A DNA stretch of 64,000 nucleotides from the NCBI RefSeq assembly GCF_014203835.1, contig NZ_JACHJW010000001.1:4290501-4354500 (forward strand), given 5' to 3'. The DNA is from Micromonospora polyrhachis. GTDB taxonomy: Bacteria > Actinomycetota > Actinomycetes > Mycobacteriales > Micromonosporaceae. Within the stretch, counting starts at the first letter, position 1. The number at the start of each line of letters is the position of its first letter. The position numbers and the translations under genes were made by a program. Positions 16,676 through 24,163 of the stretch are shown here, piece by piece. Under the pieces are notes generated by a model. That model was not told where the DNA came from. It worked only from the letters and a program-made list of their open reading frames with translations, and made no database searches.

Positions 16676-16705
16676 TTGCCCTCGCGGTGGTATCAGGCAT
16701 AGCCT
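16676..16705 (+). promoter_or_regulatory. Candidate whiB7 promoter
   Basis: TTGCCC (16676-16681) and TAGCCT (16700-16705) are spaced 18 nt. An A-rich run (AAAAAAG, TAAAACC) lies just upstream, matching the AT-rich site through which WhiB7 activates its own promoter in mycobacteria. The transcript would have a leader of about 470 nt. Confidence 0.45.
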
Positions 16706-16792
16706 CATGACGCACCTCGCGAGTGGCGGCATTAACGCTGCTCAGAGGGCACGACCGAGTAAGTGACGAGCATTCGACAGGAGGTGGTCCCG

Positions 16793-17050
16793 GTGGAGAT
16801 CTACATGAACAAACTGCCGGTGGCGCTGCCTGCTGTCCAAGCTCCGGCGTCGGCCGTCCGGGTCTATCGGGCTGTCGAGGTCTTCTCGGCTTCGCAGGTG
16901 CACCAGGTCCAGGCTCAGTCCGAGCTGCTCCTGGCGGTTGCGCCAGCCGGAAACAAGGGGACCACTGGGTCCATGGGCGAGGGCATTCGCGTCAGCAACA
17001 AGCGGCGGACGGATGTTCGCGGTGTTCCACCTCGAGGTAGACCGGTCTGA
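16793..17050 (+). CDS. whiB7 upstream open reading frame (leader protein)
   Basis: An 85-codon frame beginning GTG-GAG-ATC-TAC-ATG-AAC, with a strong Shine-Dalgarno (GGAGGTGG, 16780-16787) 5 nt before the GTG; an in-frame GTG at 16763 has none. The product is Val/Ala/Gln-rich with a basic end (NKRRTDVRG) and shows no known domain. Its stop codon (17048-17050) lies between the two arms of an antiterminator that competes with a terminator, so its translation most likely senses ribosome inhibition and controls whiB7. Mycobacterial whiB7 uORFs are shorter, as I recall. Confidence 0.7.
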   Translation: MEIYMNKLPVALPAVQAPASAVRVYRAVEVFSASQVHQVQAQSELLLAVAPAGNKGTTGSMGEGIRVSNKRRTDVRGVPPRGRPV

Positions 17051-17116
17051 TTCAGACCCACCGGCTCACCTCGAGGCCGCGGAACCCGCTACCGGGATCC
17101 GCGGCCTCAGTGTTTT
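17030..17116 (+). promoter_or_regulatory. whiB7 transcription attenuator (terminator/antiterminator)
   Basis: Terminator: GAGGCCGCGGA (17073-17083) pairs perfectly with TCCGCGGCCTC (17098-17108) and is followed by AGTGTTTTAC. Antiterminator: CCTCGAGGT (17030-17038) pairs with ACCTCGAGG (17068-17076), extended by ACCGGT/ACCGGC (17041-17046 and 17060-17065). The two share GAGG at 17073-17076, so they exclude each other. A ribosome reaching the uORF stop at 17050 would mask the left antiterminator arm and favour termination; an arrested upstream ribosome would favour read-through. Confidence 0.75.
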
Positions 17117-17179
17117 ACACCGCCAAGTACGTCGAAACAGCGATCCACGAGATCGAAGTGAGAGAGAGGTGACCGGGCG

Positions 17180-17545
17180 ATGAGTCTGGCGTTGGCCACG
17201 CTCGACGTGAGCGTCGAGTTTGAGGCAAACCTGCCCTGCCGGAAGTTCGACCCTGACCTGTGGTTCTCCGACTCGCCTACCGAGCTGGAGCTGGCCAAGT
17301 CGCTCTGCGGGGACTGCCCGCTGCGCGTCGAGTGCCTGGCTGGTGCGGTCGAGCGGGCCGAGCCGTGGGGTGTCTGGGGCGGCGAGATCTTCGAGCGTGG
17401 CGCGGTCATCCCGCGCAAGCGGCCCCGTGGCCGTCCGCGCAAGGAGGATGTCGCCCGGGACGCCGTCCTGCGGGTCGAGGCCGAGGCGCGGCTGGCGGGC
17501 AACGAGTTCGCCGAATCGCGCAGCGCGGTCCGGCTGGCGGCCTGA
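17180..17545 (+). CDS. whiB7: Transcriptional activator WhiB7
   Basis: A 121-residue WhiB protein with the four iron-sulfur cysteines at C20, C43, C46 and C52 (CxxC then 5 residues to Cys), the GVWGG turn (64-68) and the AT-hook RGRPRK (83-88) that defines WhiB7. WhiB7 binds the primary sigma factor and AT-rich promoter DNA and switches on intrinsic antibiotic-resistance genes. It lies between uvrD2 and the UbiB-like gene, as in M. tuberculosis. ATG 17180 is preceded by GAGAGAGGTGACCGGGCG. It is controlled by the attenuator at 17030-17116. Confidence 0.95.
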   Translation: MSLALATLDVSVEFEANLPCRKFDPDLWFSDSPTELELAKSLCGDCPLRVECLAGAVERAEPWGVWGGEIFERGAVIPRKRPRGRPRKEDVARDAVLRVEAEARLAGNEFAESRSAVRLAA

Positions 17546-17636
17546 CATGTTCCCGATCCGTTTTACCAACAGTGCCCCATTGGCGCTGATCAGCGAGCCG
17601 AACACCGAGAATTTCACCCTGAGCGGAGCCGCGAAG

Positions 17637-17786
17637 ATGTATTTACTCCACGAAGCGTTGTCCAAGACTCGAATGCGCCGGCCTCAGGCCGGTCGCATCA
17701 CCACGAGCACTGAGGCAACCCGATCCGCCCGTACCGTCGCACTGGAAGGCCGCCGTCGCGCGGCCCGCGATCTGGGCATCCGATAA
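17637..17786 (+). CDS. Small basic protein downstream of whiB7, unknown function
   Basis: A 49-residue protein starting MYLLHEALSKTRM and ending in an Arg-rich helix (ALEGRRRAARDLGIR). GCGGAG precedes ATG 17637. I recall similar MYLxHEALxRxRM microproteins scattered through actinobacterial genomes, with no assigned role. An upstream in-frame ATG at 17547, just after the whiB7 stop, could give a longer form but has no ribosome-binding site. It is likely co-transcribed with whiB7 and would share its antibiotic induction. Confidence 0.6.
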   Translation: MYLLHEALSKTRMRRPQAGRITTSTEATRSARTVALEGRRRAARDLGIR

Positions 17787-17814
17787 CTGTCGCGCGGATG
17801 CGGCAGTCCGGCAT

Positions 17815-17864
17815 CCGAGGGCCGGCCGGGGAGACGAGGAATCGTCGTCCCGGCCGGCCCTCGG
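17815..17864. terminator. Strong bidirectional terminator between whiB7 operon and UbiB-like gene
   Basis: CCGAGGGCCGGCCGGG (17815-17830) pairs exactly with 17849-17864, and GACGA/TCGTC extends the stem inside. A TCGTTTCG follows. It separates two converging transcription units. Confidence 0.75.
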
Positions 17865-17908
17865 TCGTTTCGTCGCCGGTGTCGCTCACGCGGCTGGGCC
17901 GTGCTCGA

Positions 17909-19276
17909 TCAGGCCGGGTGGGCGAAGCCGGGCAGCCAGCGTTCGAGGATCGACCGGTAGGGTGCCTTCGCGTCCAGTTGGCAGAGCACTCCGATCGAGC
18001 CGAGGGTCACCCGGTGGATCAACAGGTACGACGGTGGCAGGTTGAGCTGGCGGCTCAGCTGGTAGGCGGGTGACCGGGGATTGCCCAGTCGGGCGGCTTC
18101 GGCCCGCAACCAGGCTCGGGTGAAGCGGAAGTCATCGACTGAGAGCGGCTCCAGCATCGGCAGCACGAAGTCGAGCACCGCCTGGGCGTCGATGGGGTCC
18201 TCGCCGATGAACCCTTCTTCTCGGAGCCCGGCCACCACGGCCTCAGCCTCTCCGGCGAGAGCCAGCCGGAGCAGCCGGCCGATCGGTTCGGGAGCGCCCT
18301 CCGGGAGCCGGGCCACCCCGCCGAAGTCGAGGACCCCGAGCCGTCCATCCGGCAGGAGTCGGAAGTTTCCCGGATGCGGGTCGGCATGCAGTAGCTTGGC
18401 CCGGGCGGGCGCGGAGAGGTGCAGGGTGGCCATCAGATAGCCGGCCTGGTCCCGCTGGCTCTCCGTACCGTCCCGGATGATCTCCGACAGGGGGATGCCC
18501 TCCACCCAATCGGTGATCAGTACCCGGGGCGCGGCAGCGACCACCTCCGGAACGAAGATCTCCGGATCCCCGGCGTACGCGGCGGCGAAGGCCCGTTGCG
18601 ACTCCGCCTCCAGTTCGTAGTCGAGTTCCTCGGCGATTCGTTCGCGCAGCTCGACCAGGAGCGGCTTGATGTCCAGCCCGGGTTGGATGGCGCGGAACAT
18701 GCCACCGAGCCGGGACAGTTGCTTGAGGTCGGTAAGGAGCGCTTCGCCCGCGCCGGGGTACTGCACCTTCACCGCCACCGGTCGCCGGACGGTCTTGCCC
18801 CGCCGCCGGGTGGCCGGTGGGCCAGCGGTGTCCATTGGCGGTCCCTGCCAGATGGCCTGGTGCACCTGGCCGATGCTGGCAGCTGCCGCCGGCGTGTCGT
18901 CGAACTCGGCGAAGTGGGACCGCCAGTCCGGCCCCAACTGTTCGGCGAGCACCCTGTGCACGCTTGCTACCGGCAGCGGAGGGGCTGCTTCCTGGAGTTT
19001 CGTCAACGCCTGGCGGTACGGTGCGGCGATCTCCTCTGGCAGTGCGGCCTCGAAGACCGACAGCGCCTGGCCGAACTTCATCGCGCCGCCCTTGAGTTGA
19101 CCGAGCACGCTGAAAAGCTGTTCGGCGGTCCGCTGTTGGATTTCGGCAGAGATCACTTCCGAGGCCAGGCCGGTGACCCGTTTGCCCATTCCGAGGACGG
19201 TGCGCCCGGCGAAGCCTAACGGCAGTGCGGCGAGCTTGGCGGTCCGGGAGACGGCCCGGCGTGGGATGTCGGTCAC
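17909..19276 (-). CDS. ABC1/UbiB-family atypical kinase (Rv3197-like)
   Basis: A protein of about 455 residues. The KxGQ motif of the ADCK/UbiB family reads LKGGAMKFGQALS, and the alanine-rich nucleotide loop is AAAASIGQVHQA. The catalytic-loop part (HADPHPGNF) and metal-binding GVLDFGGVARL are also seen. Family members act as ATPases or kinases in isoprenoid-lipid or quinone biology. In mycobacteria this gene lies next to whiB7 and is linked to macrolide tolerance. GTG 19276 is preferred because homologues start TDIPRRAVSRTAKLA; TAACAAT lies just upstream, so the mRNA may be leaderless. Confidence 0.88.
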   Translation of the reverse strand: MTDIPRRAVSRTAKLAALPLGFAGRTVLGMGKRVTGLASEVISAEIQQRTAEQLFSVLGQLKGGAMKFGQALSVFEAALPEEIAAPYRQALTKLQEAAPPLPVASVHRVLAEQLGPDWRSHFAEFDDTPAAAASIGQVHQAIWQGPPMDTAGPPATRRRGKTVRRPVAVKVQYPGAGEALLTDLKQLSRLGGMFRAIQPGLDIKPLLVELRERIAEELDYELEAESQRAFAAAYAGDPEIFVPEVVAAAPRVLITDWVEGIPLSEIIRDGTESQRDQAGYLMATLHLSAPARAKLLHADPHPGNFRLLPDGRLGVLDFGGVARLPEGAPEPIGRLLRLALAGEAEAVVAGLREEGFIGEDPIDAQAVLDFVLPMLEPLSVDDFRFTRAWLRAEAARLGNPRSPAYQLSRQLNLPPSYLLIHRVTLGSIGVLCQLDAKAPYRSILERWLPGFAHPA

Positions 19277-19388
19277 CAGATCATTGTTACCGAATTCGTC
19301 AGGTCGCCGCCGCCACGAACGGGTGGCCCGGGCCACGTCTGATGCCCTCGACGGTACTTATTGCGCGACAGAACGGACATGTCGCGTG

Positions 19389-20492
19389 CTATCGCCGACG
19401 GCGGGCGCACCCGCAGGCCGGATGCGGCGGCCAAGTCCGCCGCCGGAATCGACCCGGCGACTTGATCTCCACGGCACCGCCGACCGTCTCCGGGGTTCCG
19501 CCGTCGAGGAAGGCAAGGATCTCCCCGACGGCGAAACCGATCGCCGAAATCAGCGTCGAGGCGGCGCATGGTTCTGAGGAGGTGTCCCCGGCGAGTTGCG
19601 CGGCGAGCTCTGGCCAGGCCGGATCCCGGTCCTGCCGGTGCAGGTCAAGGCAGTTCAAGCACGGTCCACCGGTGGCGGGAACCAGCGGCCCCACGACGGG
19701 TACGCCGTCCCGGAGGCCGAGCAGCAGGTGTGCCTGGCGACGCTGGGCGTATCCGGCGGCGAGTAGCCCGGCGGGGCGGTCCGTGCCGACCTGCACCACG
19801 AGGCTGGCTCCGCCGCGCCGGATCGGGCGGGTGTCGGTGCCGGGTGCCACTCGGGCGATGGCGTCGGCAACCGCCTCGGCCCGCGGCCGGCGGATGTCGG
19901 TGGCGGAAAGGCTGCTGGCTACCGAGTCCGGTGGTTCGACCAAGCCGGTGAGTTCCGGGTGGACATGTCCGATGCCGGCCTGGGCGAGGGCGACCGCCAC
20001 CGGAGCGGCGAGTCGGCCCTGCCCGGTCACCACGACCCGGGCGGCGGCGCGGCGACGCAGCACCTGGGCTGGTGTTCCCGATGCCTCTGGTCCCTGTAGG
20101 GCGATCGCGACCGCCTCGGTGGCAAGACGCTGCCGGGCCGGTTCGGGCAGGTCGTGGGGGAGCAGGGTGGGTCCGCCGAGAACCAGCCCGGCGGCCCGCA
20201 GCGTGTGGATCATGGTGCGTGCGTCCTCCCGGGCGACCTGGATCCTCGCCGCGTGGTCGAGGACCGCGCGTTCGCTGTGTGCGCCGTCGAGCAGATCGAG
20301 TAGCCGTACCGTGTTGGGGTTCGCGACCTCCAGCAGGACCGCCCGACCGGGCGCGAGGCCGAGCTGGAGAGTGTGCCGGTCGCGCCAGAGCCGGGCCAGG
20401 CCGGGCAGGAGTATCGGTCGGGGTATCGGTGGCGTCGAGGGGGAGGGAACCGGATCGGGGACGGGGGCGGTCGGGTGGTGGGAAGCCGTCAT
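19389..20492 (-). CDS. ThiF-like/TOMM leader-binding-type protein with zinc site
   Basis: A 367-residue protein whose N-terminal half resembles the winged-helix precursor-recognition part of ThiF/cyclodehydratase partners (LARLWRDRHTLQLGLAPGRA), followed by a degenerate Rossmann region (ARVVVTGQGRLAAPVAVALA) instead of the ATP-binding GxGxxG. Cysteine pairs CLNC and CGC near the C-terminus match the zinc ligands of the E1-like family. It sits where Rv3196 lies in M. tuberculosis. Without a clear ATP site an adenylylation role is doubtful. Three DnaA boxes lie 43-104 bp upstream. Confidence 0.7.
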   Translation of the reverse strand: MTASHHPTAPVPDPVPSPSTPPIPRPILLPGLARLWRDRHTLQLGLAPGRAVLLEVANPNTVRLLDLLDGAHSERAVLDHAARIQVAREDARTMIHTLRAAGLVLGGPTLLPHDLPEPARQRLATEAVAIALQGPEASGTPAQVLRRRAAARVVVTGQGRLAAPVAVALAQAGIGHVHPELTGLVEPPDSVASSLSATDIRRPRAEAVADAIARVAPGTDTRPIRRGGASLVVQVGTDRPAGLLAAGYAQRRQAHLLLGLRDGVPVVGPLVPATGGPCLNCLDLHRQDRDPAWPELAAQLAGDTSSEPCAASTLISAIGFAVGEILAFLDGGTPETVGGAVEIKSPGRFRRRTWPPHPACGCARRRR

Positions 20493-20534
20493 GAGGCGAC
20501 ACGCTGTCACCGTCACTGCGCGGTTCGTGCCTCG

Positions 20535-20596
20535 TTGTCCACAGCCGATCGGGCTCGCGGGAAGCCTTGTCCACAGGGATTGCCGGGTTATCCACA
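20535..20596 (+). other. Cluster of three DnaA boxes
   Basis: TTGTCCACA at 20535-20543 and 20567-20575, and TTATCCACA at 20588-20596, all in the same orientation. TTGTCCACA is the preferred actinobacterial DnaA box. Three exact boxes in 62 bp are far more than expected by chance. They lie in the 5' region of the ThiF-like gene. No other origin feature (dnaA/dnaN, long AT-rich region) is present. Confidence 0.65.
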
Positions 20597-20738
20597 ACTC
20601 GCCGGTAGTTTCTGTCGTGCCCGGGACACCGTTCCTCGTGTCCCCATCGCGACACTGCTGCCGAGGGGCCGTGACGGACGCGGGGCGGCACTGGCGGACC
20701 GCAGGGTGACGGCGACGCCTGGGAGGCGAGCCACCGGA

Positions 20739-20776
20739 CGCGGGAAGGGGCGGCCCACCGGCCGCCCCTTCCCGCG
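20739..20776. terminator. 16-bp perfect hairpin terminator
   Basis: Arms 20739-20754 and 20761-20776 pair exactly around a 6-nt loop, 23 bp past the stop of the small zinc protein on the minus strand. Confidence 0.65.
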
Positions 20777-20798
20777 GTTCGTGCTTACCGGAACCTGG

Positions 20799-20966
20799 TC
20801 AGACCTTCGCCTTGCCCAGGATCCGGTTGACTGTCGTGCTGCAGACCGGGCACTTGCCCTTGGCCATGTTCATGCCGGTCTTGGAGACCTCGACGGTGCC
20901 CTCGAAGTCGCGCTTCTCCTTGCACTTGACGCAGTAACCGTTGTAGGTCTGGGCCTTCTCAGCCAC
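20799..20966 (-). CDS. Small zinc-ribbon protein (DUF5679 type)
   Basis: A 55-residue protein with two CxxC knuckles, YCVKCKEKRDF and GKCPVCSTT, separated by 24 residues, so it should bind one zinc. The lysine-rich surface suggests nucleic-acid or ribosome contact, but no function is known to me. GTG 20966 follows GAGGAGGGCACC. It is a single-gene transcript ending in the hairpin at 20739-20776. Confidence 0.8.
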   Translation of the reverse strand: MAEKAQTYNGYCVKCKEKRDFEGTVEVSKTGMNMAKGKCPVCSTTVNRILGKAKV

Positions 20967-21518
20967 GGTGCCCTCCTCGTCCTTTGGCTCGCCAGATCTT
21001 GCTAATCCGGGCGGGCCTCCGGCAACGGGCCAGGTGGGCCCGGCGCCGGGGTTTCTCCGCGGCCACCCACGTGACCGCCGGTCCGCGGACCCTACCCAGA
21101 TACGGGTGGTCCCATGTCGGCAATGCATCGACACTGTGAGGAAGCCGACGACGAGAGTGTGCATGCCGTAATAGGTCGGATAAGTCAGTTTCGCAGGGAC
21201 ACGCCGGGTGAACCGCCCAATCTGCCCCTTGGGCGGGCTTCGGAATCAGCACGGGGAGTGATCGTTTACGGTGAAGTAGTACGACCGCCGAGCGCCCAGT
21301 CGGGTCGTACGGGTCGGGGTGGCCCTGACCCGGGCAGGTGGGGTGGCTGACCCGTGTCGGAAAGATCATTTCCGAATTAGTGGTAGGAATTTTCTGGGAT
21401 GATTCATCCCGAACCAGGATTTTTCTGACGCGTGTCGGCGCGTTGACCCTTGCGGTCCCCTGGCCATTACCCATTAGCTTTCCTTCGTGAGCGGAACCCG
21501 GGGCTGCGCGGGCCGGTA
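20967..21518. other. Intergenic region, 552 bp
   Basis: This region separates the divergent DUF5679-like gene and the M48-type protease. No coding frame has a ribosome-binding site. The right part (21355-21440) is unusually AT-rich for this genome and holds the short palindrome GGGATGATTCATCCC near 21398; it probably carries the promoter of the protease gene. Confidence 0.5.
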
Positions 21519-22046
21519 ATGGCTGGGGCGCGAAAGCCGGTCGTCGAGGTACGGCGCAGTCAGCGTCGGCGCCGGACGGTGTCCGCCTATCGCGATGGCG
21601 AGCGGATCGTCGTGCTCATTCCGGACCAGTTCTCCCGGGCGGAGGAGAGCGAGTGGGTCGACCGGATGCTCGCCCGACTCGCCGCCCGCGAGAAGCGGCT
21701 CGTTCGTACCGACGATGAACTGCTGGTACGAGCCCGTCGCCTGATCAGTCGCTACCTGAGCGAACACGGTGCGGGGGCCATCCCGGACAGCGTCCGCTGG
21801 GTGACCAACCAGAACAGCCGGTGGGGTTCGTGTACCCCCGCCGACCGAACGATCCGCATATCGCACCGCATCCAGGACATGCCCGACTGGGTGATCGACT
21901 ATGTGCTCCTGCACGAGTTGGCCCACCTCGTGGTGCCCAACCACAACACCCGCTTCTGGGCGCTGGTCGGGCGTTACCCGAAGGCCGAACGGGCCCGGGG
22001 CTACCTGGAGGGCATCGCCGCATCCGGGATCGAGCCCGCCCCCTGA
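21519..22046 (+). CDS. YgjP/WSS1-like zinc metallopeptidase (M48 superfamily)
   Basis: A 175-residue protein with the gluzincin motif HELAHL and downstream histidine in NHNTRFWALV, preceded by the family signature NSRWGSCTP. This is the DUF45/YgjP layout, predicted to be cytoplasmic. ATG 21519 is chosen as the first codon before the basic GARKPVVEVRRSQRRRR segment, which is where homologues begin. The substrate is unknown. Confidence 0.85.
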   Translation: MAGARKPVVEVRRSQRRRRTVSAYRDGERIVVLIPDQFSRAEESEWVDRMLARLAAREKRLVRTDDELLVRARRLISRYLSEHGAGAIPDSVRWVTNQNSRWGSCTPADRTIRISHRIQDMPDWVIDYVLLHELAHLVVPNHNTRFWALVGRYPKAERARGYLEGIAASGIEPAP

Positions 22047-22151
22047 CGACACGGCGGAGGCATCATGATCACTGCCGTGTGGGCGGCGCGGTTACGGAAG
22101 CCGAACGCGCGGCGTCCCTGAGAGCAGCCCGCCACTGGCTACCCTCAGCGG

Positions 22152-22748
22152 ATGGTGCGACGTGTGGTGGTGGCGCTGCCGGGGCGGGTCGATTGGGGAC
22201 CATCCGGGACTGATCCGGCGACCTGGCGGACCGCGCTGGCCGAGGACGTGGTGGATCTGATCGCCACCCTCAACGAGGTGGAGCCGGCGATCGCCGTGGT
22301 CGCCGCCGACCGACCCCTGGCTGACACCGTGGCCTGGCCCGGGATGCCGATCTACGACATCCCGGCACGGACCGTCAACGCCGTCGCCGCTGCTGCCACC
22401 GCCGACGGGTACGACCAGGTGGCCGTGATCGTTACGGACGCGCCGGACGTACCCGGGCTGATCCTGGGCAAGCTGCTGCGCCCGCTGTCGAGTCGTACCG
22501 TGGCGCTGGCACCGAACAGCGGCGGAGCCGGACTGCTCGGCGTCGCCGTACGCCTACCGGCGCCGGACTGGCTGCCGGAGATCGACCTGGACACGGCGGA
22601 CCTCGCCGGGGTGCGGGCGGCCGCGCCCCGCCCCGCCGAGGTGGCGGCGACGCCCGGCTGGCGTCGGCTGGGTGGTCCCGCCGATCTGCCCACCCTCGAC
22701 CCGGCCGTCGAAGGCTGGGAGCTCACCCGGGCACTGCTCGCCCACTGA
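22152..22748 (+). CDS. DUF2064-like GT-A-fold protein
   Basis: A 198-residue protein. The segment VAVIVTDAPDVPGLILGKLLRPL, followed by VALAPNSGGAGLLGVAVRLP, resembles DUF2064 (TIGR04282-type) glycosyltransferase-like proteins, where the aspartates after VTD would bind a sugar-nucleotide metal. The N-terminal half (VDLIATLNEVEPAIAVV) forms the expected Rossmann half. No function is established for the family. It converges on the DUF2342 gene; a palindromic repeat element fills the 54-bp gap. Confidence 0.6.
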   Translation: MVRRVVVALPGRVDWGPSGTDPATWRTALAEDVVDLIATLNEVEPAIAVVAADRPLADTVAWPGMPIYDIPARTVNAVAAAATADGYDQVAVIVTDAPDVPGLILGKLLRPLSSRTVALAPNSGGAGLLGVAVRLPAPDWLPEIDLDTADLAGVRAAAPRPAEVAATPGWRRLGGPADLPTLDPAVEGWELTRALLAH

Positions 22749-22753
22749 GGTGT

Positions 22754-22800
22754 TGGGAAGGGTCCCTTCCCGGTCAGAAACGCTGGGCAGGGACCCTTCC
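22754..22800. repeat. Palindromic GGAAGGG element, copy A (intergenic)
   Basis: GGAAGGGTCCCTTCC and GGGACCCTTCC ends flank a CAGAAACG core. It is related to the elements at 39482-39530 and 41332-41380. It lies between two stop codons and can fold into a long hairpin, so it may also act as a terminator. Confidence 0.7.
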
Positions 22801-22802
22801 TC

Positions 22803-24038
22803 TCACTCGGGCTTGTCGAAGTTGAAGTCGCCGAAGTCGCCAAGGTCGCCGAGGTCGAGCTGGGACCGGGCGAACGCGTCCGGATCGGCGAAGTCCTCGC
22901 CGGAGGGGAGCAGGTCGGGGTGGCCCCAGAGGGCGTCCCGGCCGGCGATGCCCCGGTGCTCGGTCAGCGCGGCCCAGAGGGCGGCGGCCTCACGAAGTCG
23001 ACGCGGGCGCAGCTCCAGTCCGACCAGCGCCGCGAAGGTCTGCTCGGCCGGGCCACCGGCGGCCCGACGGCGGCGGAACGCCTCGCCGAGCCGGACGACG
23101 TTGGGCAGCCGTTCGCCGGCCGCGCTGTCGACGACGTGGCAGACCCAGCCCTCGACCAGGGCCAGTGCGGTCTCCAGCCGGGCCAAGGAGGCCTTCTGTG
23201 CTGGGGTGTCCTCCGGCGTGAAGATGCCTTCCATGGCCATCGCCTGCATCGACTCCGGGTTGGTCGGGTCGACCCGCCCCATCGCCTCCTCGATCGCCTC
23301 CCGGTTGACGGTGATGCCGGAGGCGTACATCTCCACCGCGGTGAGGACGTGTCCCCGCAGCCACGGCACGTGCTCGAAGAGCCGCTGGTGTGCCGCCTCG
23401 CGCAGGGCGACGTAGAGGCGTACCTCGTCCTCGGGCAGCTCCAGGCCCTCGCCGTACGCCTTGATGTTGGCCGGGATCAGCGCGGCGGTGCCGGCCGGGC
23501 CGAGCGGCAGCCCGATGTCGCCGGCCGAGAGCACCTCGGCGGCGAGCGAGCCGAGCGCCTGCCCGAGCTGGCCCCCGAAGAGCGCACCACCGAGGGTGGC
23601 GACCATGGACTGCATCGGGCCGAGCTGGGCGCGGGCCTCCGGCGGCACGAGGTCACCCATGGCACCCACCATCCGGGCCGCCACCGGGTCGCAGAGCTTG
23701 CGCCAGACGTCGAGGGTCTTGTAGATCCACTCGTTGCGGTTCCAAGACACCAGGGCGTGGATGCCCGACGGCAGCGCGGAGGTGGGCTCCAGCCACAGGT
23801 CGGCCAGCCGGAGCGCCTCTTCCACCGCGTTGCGTTCGTACGGCGTGACGGCCGGGTCGCCGGTCGTGGCGAGCTGACTGGCCGCTACCTGGCGGGCCAG
23901 GTCCCAGTTGACCGGGCCGCTGCCCGGCGCGGCGAGCATCTGTTGCAGCTGCGCCATGAACTGCTGCATGGCGACGGGGTCGTTGGGGTCTGGTGGTTGA
24001 CCACCGGGAAGGGCGAAGCCGAACGGAATATCAGGCAC
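22803..24038 (-). CDS. Zinc-dependent metalloprotease-like protein (DUF2342, Rv3195 type)
   Basis: A 411-residue mostly helical protein of the DUF2342 family, sometimes described as F420-biosynthesis-associated or as a zincin. The putative active segment is REAAHQRLFEHVPWLRGHV, with glycine-rich runs (GGALFGGQLGQALGSLAAE) earlier. The C-terminus repeats LGDLGDFGDFNFD. It is divergent from the PDZ-Lon protease, as in the Rv3194c-Rv3195 pair. Enzymatic activity is not proven for the family. Confidence 0.85.
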   Translation of the reverse strand: MPDIPFGFALPGGQPPDPNDPVAMQQFMAQLQQMLAAPGSGPVNWDLARQVAASQLATTGDPAVTPYERNAVEEALRLADLWLEPTSALPSGIHALVSWNRNEWIYKTLDVWRKLCDPVAARMVGAMGDLVPPEARAQLGPMQSMVATLGGALFGGQLGQALGSLAAEVLSAGDIGLPLGPAGTAALIPANIKAYGEGLELPEDEVRLYVALREAAHQRLFEHVPWLRGHVLTAVEMYASGITVNREAIEEAMGRVDPTNPESMQAMAMEGIFTPEDTPAQKASLARLETALALVEGWVCHVVDSAAGERLPNVVRLGEAFRRRRAAGGPAEQTFAALVGLELRPRRLREAAALWAALTEHRGIAGRDALWGHPDLLPSGEDFADPDAFARSQLDLGDLGDFGDFNFDKPE

Positions 24039-24163
24039 GACATCTACGGTACGCGCGCCGGAACGTTTATCGCCGGTCCAGGTGATGCGCCCAGAGCGAA
24101 GCTCAGGGAGAAGTAGGGGTTCATGCGCCGGGGGTGTCCCGGGCGCTCGGTACGCTCTGGCGC

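Noticed and set aside
20535-20596. DnaA boxes considered as the chromosomal origin
   Set aside because: Only three boxes, no AT-rich unwinding region and none of dnaA, dnaN, gyrB or rpmH nearby.
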